From Purpureocillium takamizusanense (Eukaryota; Ascomycota; Sordariomycetes; Hypocreales; Ophiocordycipitaceae), in NCBI RefSeq assembly GCF_022605165.1, contig NC_063074.1:523501-587500 (forward strand): DNA of 64,000 bases. Reading direction: 5' to 3'. The notes beneath the pieces are model-generated. The model saw only the letters and a list, made by a program, of their open reading frames with translations, ran no database searches and was not told where the DNA came from. Below, in pieces: positions 23,722-33,147 of the stretch. The translations under genes and the position numbers were made by a program. Every line of letters begins with the position of its first letter. Positions within the stretch are counted from its first letter, which is position 1.

Positions 23722-26280
23722 CGTATTAGTGTGTATACTTTATCGTTTTTATCATCAGTCTCGACAAGGGCAATTGGGATCTCTAAGACGTAGAAGACGT
23801 AGGGCCGGTGAGGAGGGCCAGTTATAGGGCTGTCCAGGCGCGCTATCTGAGCGTCGCTATCACTGAGAACAAAGGGCCGACGCAGACCATCCAGCCGAGT
23901 TGCCGTGCGCGCGGAAGCCAGAACTGATTTGTCTTCGGAGGTGATGAAGCCGATCTAGTCTCGATTCAGACGGACGTTTGGTGGCAGCCACTCTGCGAGC
24001 GAATATGTAAAATGGCCCGCGAGGTCGGCAATGGCTACCGAGGATGGATGTGCGCAGAAGAGAGACCACGGTTCTTCGGCACCGCCGTGCGTCGTCAAAC
24101 TTGACTAGAGGTGGTGAATTATCGGTGGGCGTTGGTCCCGGCTATATCGGGAGGTAGAATCCGGAGAGGGAGGTCACGATGCAGGCCGATTCGGCTGCTG
24201 AGTGGCGTCGGGAACGCGTACGTACAGTATCGTACCGGCTGGGCCACGGCGCGGGAGCCGACAGAGGAGGCGGGGGAGCGAGTAGTTATTAGGCGGGGGA
24301 GCGACTTGTGGGTTCGTCGGCCTTGGTATTAGTTGAAAGGGTGAGAACAAAAGATGAGTCTTGGAAACAGTTGATCCATCCAGAACCAGAGCAGCGTGGA
24401 AAGTATTTGAGGCAGGAGCGCGCGGTCACGGACTTGCCACGCGCTGAGCTGAGCTGTCAAAATAGCCCAAGCGGAGCAAGCGAGCAGGAAGGAGCATGGG
24501 GCAGGAGTAATGGACAGGAGCAATACAATGCGATGCAGTGGGCGCAGCAGGACCCCGAGATTGCGCAGGTATCAGGAGCGGAAGGAGCACAAGGAGACCT
24601 TGGCCACGAGCATCGACCTCGACTCGAGGTTCTGGAACCATGGAGCTATTTCACCCTCTCCTCCTCTGCTTGCTCCTCCGACTCTGACTCTTCCTCCTGC
24701 GTCTTCGACCTGTGCCATCCCTCGTGCGGTACGAGACGGACGGCCCAACCTGGAACCATCCGAAGACCCGAACAGCCGCCCTGCCTTGCCTCGGAGCCTC
24801 GCGCACCGCCCGCCCCATGCGTTGCCCAGAGAAACCGGCGCGCCGGCTGGCCTCGTTCCGCGGGCGTCGCCTACGCGCCCTTGGAGCGGTGCGGTACCGA
24901 CAGGTTCGGGACATCGAGTGCCGCAGCCCCGTCCCCGGCAGGTCGGATGCAGGACTCCAGACGCAAAAGTGGCAGACTGAAGTCCGAAACTGGCGATGCC
25001 AAGGAGGAAGGGGAGGAGGGGCGGCGACGCGCGGCCCACGGGACCCAGTCTGCCCGCCCGCGAACTTTGGGCTTGGGGGCTCGAACCGCTCACTTGGCAA
25101 GCTGGGGGATTATCTAGGTAGTAGGTGAGGTGACGGCCACTTGACGCGACTTGTACTTGGTGATGGAGTATAATGAATGGTAGCTGCTTAAGGCTCACAG
25201 CTCGACAAAACGATTTCAATGCGAAGGCGGCGGTTCGAGCGCCTGCCTGGCCCAAGTGAGATATGCACGACAGGAATAATTTCACAGTTTCCACGCTGGG
25301 CCAAGAATAGTATCGGTGGCGCCGTGTCAAACCACTGGAGTTGTGCTGACTGACACGCTGGCTGCGGGGGTATAATTGGGGGTCCCAGGTCGTCATCGGG
25401 TGCAGACATGAAACTCAGCAACTATCTGGCCCTCCACCGAGCAATGTTTCAGCATGCCCTTGTTGTGCCTCAAACCACCCACCCACTCACCCACCTCGGT
25501 ATACATGCAGTAACTAAACTACCTGGACGTTTGTCTGCCACTCGAGGATTTTAGGGTTTGGCCGTACCACGGGGCGCCTGCACATCTCCCGTCTAGGAAC
25601 TGACCGGCTGCCCTGCGCACTCGCAGAGTCGCCGCCGTGCCTCGGGCACCACATCACTACCTTATCATTTACCCACGGTCTGGCGAATAGAATGTAACGT
25701 TAGTACTCTTTACGCGTACGTAGCTGTGCGCCCGAAACGCCTGTTTCGTCCGAACAAGACGGTTTCCCTCGTGTATTTGGACCGTATCGCATGCGCCTCC
25801 CCATCTCGCGGCGCAGTCGTGGACAATCACCGCTACTTTCCACCTTTGGTAAACTCGCCGTCGCCCGCCTGCCGATCGACTGTATACGCCGCCAACCCTG
25901 TCGCCGTCAGTCAGGCCCAGGCCCCCCGGTCGCCCGCAACCCCATGAGGCCTCCCGCATCTTTCTCCTATCTGCCGCGGACCACCGGCAACGTGGACCAG
26001 TCCGGCAGCCCGACGACCTCGGCCCCGTCCCGGCTTGAACACAGCGTACAAAGTACGTACGAAGTATGTATGCTCCCAAATGCCGGCAGGGTCGCGCGCG
26101 GGGCGCCCACCCCTGCACCAATCCTGTCCCCGCAAAAGCCGCTGCCTGGGGCGGCGCCGGGCGCCGGCTCTCGCTGCCGCCGTCGTGATGCCTCCGCCTC
26201 CACCTCCCTCCTCCTTCTGTGTCTGTGTTCTTGTCAACGGGCCGCCAAAGGGAAAGCTGGCGCCCTGCGTCTGACGTGAA

Positions 26281-26347
26281 GGCAGGCAGGCAGGCAGGCA
26301 GACAGATAGACAGACAGACGTCGCCGCCGCCGCCGCCGCCGCCGCCC
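26281..26347. repeat. Compound microsatellite (GGCA)n-(GACA)n-(GCC)n
   Basis: Tetranucleotide units grade from GGCA to GACA/GATA (26281-26320) and run directly into about nine GCC units. It lies about 340 bp upstream of the V-ATPase subunit c start codon and is probably in its promoter. Confidence 0.85.
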
Positions 26348-26487
26348 CCAGGCTGCTGCCGGTACCTTTTCCGGTTGGTCTCTCGTCTCGGCGAGCTGAA
26401 TGTTGAAATGTGGCGGCTGATGGAAGGAGGTGGCATCAGCGCGCGGCTCGCCAGTGCATTGATATATACAATAGACAAAACCCCCCT

Positions 26488-26505
26488 TCTCTCTCTCTCT
26501 CTCTT
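26488..26505 (+). promoter_or_regulatory. CT-rich tract upstream of the V-ATPase subunit c gene
   Basis: An uninterrupted TCTC repeat lies about 180 bp before the ATG, just after a TATATA sequence (about 26463). Pyrimidine tracts here are typical of core promoters of highly expressed fungal genes. The function is inferred from position only. Confidence 0.45.
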
Positions 26506-26681
26506 TGATTTGCAAGAGGAAATATCAACCAACGGTTTTCTCTCACACGCGCGCGCGCAAGCGGAACCGTGTCTGCTTCTCGCTCCATCGCATCGCCATC
26601 GCCATAGCCATCGTCCGTCGTCATCATCAATCATCGTCTCGCGGACACGTATACTGTACCAGACCACACACAATTGCGGCC

Positions 26682-27711
26682 ATGGATCCCGCCCTCATCG
26701 CCAACATGGACCGGTGGTATGCCCATCCCCACCACATATGTCTTGACGGCTCTATTTCGCGATTGCATGGCATGGCATGGCTGACATCCCTTCCCTCCTC
26801 GTCCATCATACAGTCCCATGTACGCGGTTAGTCGACATCGCGCCCGCCTCCTTGAACTCCCTCCCCCGTGTCCTCTCTCCTCTCCCCGCACGAAGACACA
26901 GTCGTCCCCCTATGTCACACTGCGAGGCACAAGGCGCCAGCGCTGACTCTTCCTGCCCCCTCGCTCCTCCGCCCCCCCCCCGTTCTACAGTCCTTCTTCG
27001 GTGCCATGGGATGCGCCGCCGCCATCGTCTTCAGCACCTTTGGCGCCTCGTACGGGACCGCCAAGTCGGCCATCGCCATCTTTGCCTCGGGCGTCCTCCG
27101 CCCCGATCGCCTGATGCAGAACGTGTGCGTTGCCCCCCTTGCCCCTTGCTTCGGGACCTTCTTTGTTGCTTGCCTCCCTTCTTCTCTGCCCGGGTGGACC
27201 GGGAGCGCATGCTGACCACCCGTACCATACCGTCAAGACTATGTGCCATCATGGCCCAGATCCTGTCCATATACGGCCTCGTCATCAGCGTCATTATCGC
27301 GAACCAAATCTACGAGAAGATGCCCATCTACACCGGATTCCTGCAGCTCGGCGCGGGCCTGTCCGTCGGCCTGTGCGGGTTGGCAGCTGGCTTTGCCATT
27401 GGCATCGTCGGGGACTCGGGCGGTACGTGGCAAACCTCCCTTCCCCCCCCCCTTCCCACAAAGGCTCTTGTTTGTTTGTTCCATCTTCTTCTTTTGGGGG
27501 AGGCTTGCTCGCCGTTTGTCAAGACCCGTCTCGTTGCTAATTTCATGTGCGGTCGCACTCTCCAGTGCGTGCGAGCACGCAGCAGCCTCGGCTGTACGTC
27601 GGCATGGTGCTCATCCTCATCTTTGCCGAAGTGTTGGGCTTGTACGGCGGCGTCGTGGCCGTCATGATGTACTCGCGAGCGACATTGGGGGCTACCGTCT
27701 GCAAATACTAA
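26682..27711 (+). CDS. V-type H+-ATPase proteolipid subunit c (VMA3-like)
   Basis: Membrane-ring proteolipid of the vacuolar proton pump, 170 residues. Exons are 26682-26716, 26814-26826, 26991-27124, 27238-27422 and 27566-27711; exon 2 is only 13 nt. The spliced N-terminus gives [13 protein letters not shown], matching the family's CPVYAPFFGA. Four hydrophobic helices follow, with YGTAKS in the first hairpin, [15 protein letters not shown] in the third helix and the proton-carrying Glu144 in [12 protein letters not shown] in the fourth. The donor GTGCGT at 27125 was preferred over 27123 because it restores frame (QNVLCAIMAQ). Compared with canonical subunit c it has a longer N-terminus ([12 protein letters not shown]) and an altered C-terminal tail ([10 protein letters not shown]), so it may be a divergent paralogue. 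It is convergent with VPS18. Confidence 0.92.
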
Positions 27712-27872
27712 AGAAACAGATGAGGTGTGTATGGGATGGGAACAGGATACGCGCATGTCTCAAGCCCACAGTCGCCGAAGCAACATCGTCTAGTGTATTC
27801 ATGTCTTCCGCATCTCGTGTGGTTGGATAATAAACAGGGTATCATCGCAGCGTCTTCGCGGTCATGCATCAA

Positions 27873-30800
27873 TCACAGCGCCCACTCCCCCACATTATCG
27901 TTGCTCGTGATGAATGGCTCGTCTATCCGCTTGATGGCAAAGTCGCTGCAGAGGATGCTATCCGTGGGTGTGAAGTTAGCCAGATTCCCGGGTGTCGGAA
28001 TGTTTGGACTTTGGACATACCATGCCGAGGCTACCAACGAGTCGAGCTCGGCCACCACGGCCTCCTTCCTGGCACCGCTAACGAGGCCCTTGTGGACCTG
28101 CATCTGCAGTTCCTTAATCCTGCTTGACTTGCTCATGCCCGACTGCTCGAGCACCCTCCGGCCCATGCAGTCCGAGTGGAACGAATGCTGGCAGGGGAAG
28201 ACGAAGAATTGCCTGCTCAGCAGGGGCAGTCCGCAGACATAGCACTTCTCGCCGGGCTCCACAATCGCGTACCGATGGTCTAGCGCGGCAATATCCATCT
28301 TGATATTGCTCGCCGTCTGCGACGACTCATCCATCTCCTTCTTGAGACTGTCGATGTTGCGGCTGTAGTCCTCGAGCGCCCCGCAAATCTCCTCCTTGAA
28401 GTCGTCGATCACAACAAAGTCCGGGAAGAAGGGTATCAGGTCCTCAATTTTTAGCAAGTCGCAGCGCTTGAGGAACTCAATGGCCGCCTTGATGCCGTCA
28501 GACCTCGAGATGACCTTTCTTGCCACTGCCAGCCAGAGCCTCTTTCGTAGCTGAGGGTTCGACATGGGACGGTCAGCAATCACCGAGGCAAGCTCAATCT
28601 CGTTGTGAGACAGCGCCAGGTCCACGGCCTGCAGGTATTGGCCCATGCTGGTGTAGATGTGCACGCAGGATAGTGTCCGGTGGTGCTGGATGCACAGCCG
28701 TAGAGCAAAGTCCGGATCGTACCTCGGCTCCTCACCCTGAGCCTGGAGGTATGACAAGAGACCCGATTCATCCTTGGACGGATGTGAAGCGTAGATGGAC
28801 ACGAGCGTGTTGTGAACCGCCGCGTCCTTGGAGTTGAGCTGGAAGACAACGTAGTTTAAATACCGAACGGCCTGGTTCTGCACGTTGGCATCACCGCTGA
28901 AGTTGCGATTGTACTCAAGTAATGCCGGAATGAGGCTCCGAGCGTTGAGGTCCGCCTGCCGCATCAAGATGTCCACTGTCTCTTGTGCGACGTGTGTCAT
29001 CAGCACGCTACTGTAGCGGTAGAACACCTCGGGATCCGTCTGCTTCTTGAGCACATTCAGAGCCTCGTCCCACCTCTCTCGCTGGACCCAGTACGAAAGT
29101 ACGTAGTTATAGTCCTTGACGGTGTTGGCAAAGAAGAGGAGCTCCGTCTCTCGGCCGTGGCTGCTGATGACATCGTAAACCATCTTGCGGTCCAGGTCGT
29201 TCTTGTACTTGGTGATAAAGTCTTGATACTCTTTCCTCACAGACTCCAGTAGCTTCCTTGACTCGGCAGTGTTGAGGTTCTCCGCCAGCTCAGCCTGGGT
29301 CATGATAGTGTCGTCCAGAGAGTTCAGCTTTGACATGAATACCTCTACCAGCCAACCAGCCACCATCATCCTCTGCATAATTGCAGACTTCTTCGTCGTT
29401 GCCAGCTTGGTCAGCAGGAACTGGCGCAGGGCATCCTGCTGATTATTGTCGATGATGCTCAGCGCGATGTCTTCGAACGGCTTGTTGCTCCGCCCGTAAA
29501 CCGTTGCTGCCTCGTTCCAATGGCCCTTCTTAGCCAGGTGGTCGCCGTACGCGGCCGCTACCGTCTCCTTCTGCTTCTGTGTGTTAGCTTGCCGCAAAGC
29601 CGGTTCGAACTGCTTGTTCTTCATCATGATTTCCCAGATGTTGCGATCTTCGTCACGCACGACAATCTCATATATCTCCTCCGATGTGAACAGCCAAAAA
29701 GTGTTCTTCTGCATGTCCACCGAAAAACCAATAGGGCGCTGACCGGCACCCAAGACGTCGTGCTCCGACACCATGTCGCCTGTGAGCCGGTTGGTAGCGA
29801 TGACGCGTCCCCCGACCAGGCTGACGATATGCCACTGCGTGAGCGCCAAGGCATCAACGGTCTCCGATCCTGGTCGTCGCCTGCCAGAGGACTCCGGTGC
29901 GATAATCTGAGCTCTCGACAGCATCTTGGAATCGGAAAACACCCTCGATCCCAAGCTATTGTCGGTCGGCACGTTGAGCAACTTGCCGTGGAACACGCCC
30001 TGCGAGGATAACCACGCGTATGCCCGATCCGGGGTGTCTTCTGCATACGGGTTCGTCTCGGGCGGGTCCGGAGACACGGCAAGAGTGGAATAGGACCCCG
30101 GCTGCGTCCGCGAAAGCTCGTGCACCACCGGTTGCTCAGACTCAAACAGTCGCGTGTAGACAGAGCCGGTCCCATCATGCCCGTGGCCAATTCGGCCGAC
30201 AAGATGGAACAGCCGATTCTGCGTCGCAATCACCACCCGCCTGATGTCCGACTTTCCATTCAAATTGTCCACCCACAAACCTGTGATTGCGCCATCTGGA
30301 AGCTTATGCAGGTTCTTGAGGTGCTTGACTTCTTTCTTGTAAAACTCGTTGGACGTCTCGATAAAGGCCTCGTAGATGTTGCCATCAGACGCGCCGAGTA
30401 GGATCTCCCTCGTGCTGGCAGTTGGCAGCGACGGGTTCCACGCTACGCTCTCGATAGCCACGCCACGCAGCCTGCCCAGCGGCCGGGGGGTCTTCGACTG
30501 CGAGTGCAGATAGTAGTTCTCGCCGAGGGCCGTACAGACGATGAGGTGGGACGCCGTGGGGTCGAGGAACATACGACGGATGACGCCGACGTCGGAGGTT
30601 TTCTTGGGGAGGTCAATGTCTGCTTTCTCATCAGCTCTCTGATTCGCTCTTGGTTCTCTGTTCCCCTCGCGTCTGCTTTGTGCGGCAGCGGTGGCGGCGG
30701 CGTCGTGGGCGCTCACCGTCAATGTCTTCCGGCCGATTCAGGTCGATGCGCAGGATACGGCCGTTGGACAGGGCCAGGATGATGACATTGTTGGCGACCT

Positions 30801-30933
30801 GAGCGGCGACAAAGTCCGCCGCGATAGAGAACTGAAGCTGGACACGCTCGACGGTGAAGATGGGCAGCTCGTCATCGGCCGGGGCGCTCTGGTTGGCGCC
30901 GGCAAGGAAGCCGTTGTTGATGTCGAGGGACAT
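27873..30933 (-). CDS. VPS18: Vacuolar sorting protein 18 (HOPS/CORVET core, Pep3/Vps18)
   Basis: Class C core subunit of the HOPS and CORVET tethering complexes on vacuole and endosome membranes; 987 residues from exons 30933-30717 and 30619-27873 with a 97-nt intron (GTGAGC donor, CAG acceptor). The join gives RPEDID/DIDLPKK, continuous with the family. The N-terminal half is the Pep3/Vps18 beta-propeller (VERVQLQFS, VGVIRRMFLDPTASHLIVCT); the rest is a clathrin-heavy-chain-repeat-like alpha solenoid with an extended helix near residue 835. The C-terminal RING-like finger is intact (CYVCGLPL and FPCQHSFHSDCM) and fits a role in complex assembly. The start at 30933 (MSLDINNG) matches the family N-terminus; a four-codon upstream ORF ends eight bases before it. 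Confidence 0.95.
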
Positions 30934-31797
30934 GACTGCGCCTAGGAGCTCGTCATGCCCGGCGGCCGGAAGGTGTGGTCCTCTTGCGACACCTCCAAGC
31001 TGTGAAGTCGATAGCGAGGCTGAGCGTATGAGGCTTGGGGAAGCTCGCGCGATGCAGATGATGCAGATGGTAGTGGTGGCTGGGGTACGTGCGTAGTCAA
31101 AGCTCCCCACCAGCGCGTCACCTGCGAGGCTCCCAGGGCGATCGCTGTTGGAGCCCCCGCGGTATCCACACAACTACTAACCTGCCACCGAGGTTGCTTT
31201 TCCACCACTTAAACTTACCTCGTAACTACCTTGGCTACTCCCATAGTAACGTACTCCGTACTAACATGGTCCAGCTACGAAGCACCGCCGCCTGCGCTGG
31301 GAGGGCAGCAGCGAGAGAATACAATGCTGGATGCATTCTGGAGGTAGTGTTACACACCAAAGATCACATCGATTGCTCCTCGGTCCTATCAAGTCTGCAA
31401 ATTGCAACGCCAATTTTCCGGGCGCCGGTCCACGACGCCTGCGAATTCAGAGGTTCCAAATGCACCGCTTCACAAGGCATTGCGAAGATGCCCAAGTCCA
31501 TGGAGCATGAGACGTCAAAAGAGAATAAATGTCCATAAACCCGTGGCCCAAGCGTGCAAGCAGACCATCTGCCAGTCATGTGAGATTGACGCCATGCCGC
31601 CTCCTGCGCCGTGAGGAACATACGTCCAACGTGTAAATGGAGCCTGAGCCCAAGACCCCTGCACATGTATCATCGTCAAAACGTATTAAAATAACGACAA
31701 GGTCGCTTTCCTGGCTAACAATGCGTTGAGGAGAGATTCAACGCTGATCCGACGTGTTCTGTTCCATCGTCATGGCCACTGCCTCGCCTATTTCGTC
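30934..31797. other. Spacer between VPS18 and the methyltransferase gene (about 860 bp)
   Basis: Promoter and 5' leader of VPS18 (minus strand) on the left and the 3' flank of the methyltransferase gene on the right. No supported gene. It includes the palindrome-like sequence ACGTACTCCGTACTAAC near 31249-31265. Confidence 0.6.
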
Positions 31798-33147
31798 TCA
31801 CTGGACGACAGGTGGCGAGGGCCTTGGCGAGCAATTCGTGTCGGATGAAGGACTCCGAGCCACGGACTGGGCCACTAATGGTTTCCTCGCCGAGACCGTG
31901 AGCGCCTTGACGCGCAGTCCCGCGGCCTTCTCCGGGTCCTTGGCAAGTTGAGCAAGCTCGCGGGCTGCCGCCTCGCATGCTGCCTTGCACTTGTCGGGAT
32001 CCCACCCCATCACCTGGGTCAGGAGTCGCAGGCAGTTGGCCTCAAGACCATCGAGACAAGATATCAGCCAGAGTTTACCGGCGGACTTTTCGGTGATTTT
32101 CATGGGGATCGAGTGTTCTGTCACGCGGACATCCACAAAGCCGGCTTCCATCAACAGCTGCGGATCCATGTGGGAGATGCCCCGTTTCTTCCCTACCCTC
32201 ATGGCGGCAATCTCCAGATCCTTCGCCATATCGAAGATTGGCGAGCCCTCAGAAAATACCCTGAACCAGAGATTGACTGACTCAATGCTGTCGAAGTCGA
32301 TTAGCTCAATCCAGCCGCCCGGCTTGAGTGAGTCGTAAACGTTATCGTATATAGCGCGCCAGTCACGGAAGGCGCCCTCGAGACACCGGAAGTGAATCAA
32401 GTCGTAGTGGTCGGCGGGACGGTCCCACTCCTCCGCGTCCTCGATCTCGAAAAAGACGTTGAGGGGGACGCTCTTTGTTTCGGCGACGGCGGAAATGTCC
32501 GTGCCCACAACCTCGCAGTCCGGATAAAGCTCCGCCATGCGAATAGCCCACTCGCCAGGGCCGGTGCCGACATCGAGAATGTGTGACGGGTCATCTAGGG
32601 GTACGCAGGAGAGCTCGCCGTCCAGCAGATGGAGGAAGACCTGATGTTGTATTGATAGGCGCATTTGCTCGATTTCGTCGTTGGGCATGTAATACTCCCG
32701 GGCGTAGCGGCGCCCGTGGATCTCGCGGTAGTCGAGGTCAGGAGCCCATATTGACCGGGTAGAAGCAGCCCTAGCGCGAGCGCGAGTCAGGCATTGGCCA
32801 GGGTATATACTTGAAAAGGGAAGAACTCACGGATCAGTATGGGCGTCATCTGTGTAGAAATGCATCATCGTTCCGTGAGGACTCGTAGGCCGGGGGTAAT
32901 GGGATGCGGGATACGCAGACATCCTATCAAACCCGTCATCGTCGTTATTGTGAGATTGGTCGTGTTGCGCGCGGCCGCCGTTGTGGCCGCCGTTGCTTGG
33001 CAACTCCTCATCTGTGTCAACCACGCTCGTCATGGCCGTGTGCGCACCGTCGCTATGTGCGCCTGCTTCGCTCGGGCTACCGTCGCTGGACAGCCTGGAA
33101 CTGCTCACTGGGTTGGGGGGAGGGGATGAGGGACCATGTGCCGACAT
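31798..33147 (-). CDS. LaeA-like SAM-dependent methyltransferase
   Basis: Class I methyltransferase, 429 residues from exons 33147-32831 and 32770-31798 with a 60-nt intron (GTGAGT donor, CTGAC branch, CTAG acceptor). The N-terminal 100 residues are disordered (Ser/Gly/His/Asp). After the intron the sequence reads WAPDLDYREIHGRRYAREYYMPNDE, matching the lead-in of fungal LaeA/TAM-type enzymes. Motif I is ILDVGTGPGEWA, the acidic motif II end is VVGTDIS, and the post-I motifs are YDLIHFRCLEGAF and LKPGGWIELIDF. Family members include the secondary-metabolism regulator LaeA and many uncharacterised paralogues; no biosynthetic cluster lies here, so the substrate is unknown. The start could also be the in-frame ATG at 33204, giving a slightly longer basic N-terminus. 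Confidence 0.88.

Larger units (their letters stand above)
23722..26681. other. Gene-free spacer (about 3 kb) between divergent protease and V-ATPase genes
   Basis: It holds the promoters of the minus-strand protease and the plus-strand V-ATPase gene. Long ORFs exist (for example about 24308-25117 plus and 24572-25396 minus), but they overlap antisense, are Arg/Pro/Ser-rich and show no family. The right end has a (GGCA)n-(GACA)n-(GCC)n array, a CT repeat and a TATATA sequence at about 26463. A TACGAAGTA element lies at 26058. Confidence 0.6.

Noticed and set aside
25050..25125. Possible minus-strand tRNA suggested by GGTTCGAGCCCC
   Set aside because: The putative T arm does not pair on its stem and no acceptor or anticodon stems can be formed around it.
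24308..25396. Overlapping long ORFs on both strands (269 and 274 codons)
   Set aside because: Antisense to each other, Arg/Pro/Ser-rich, no family, no coherent start context; typical of GC-rich non-coding DNA.
25669..26673. 334-codon minus-strand ORF upstream of the V-ATPase gene
   Set aside because: It translates microsatellites into poly-Gly and Arg/Glu repeats; no conserved block.
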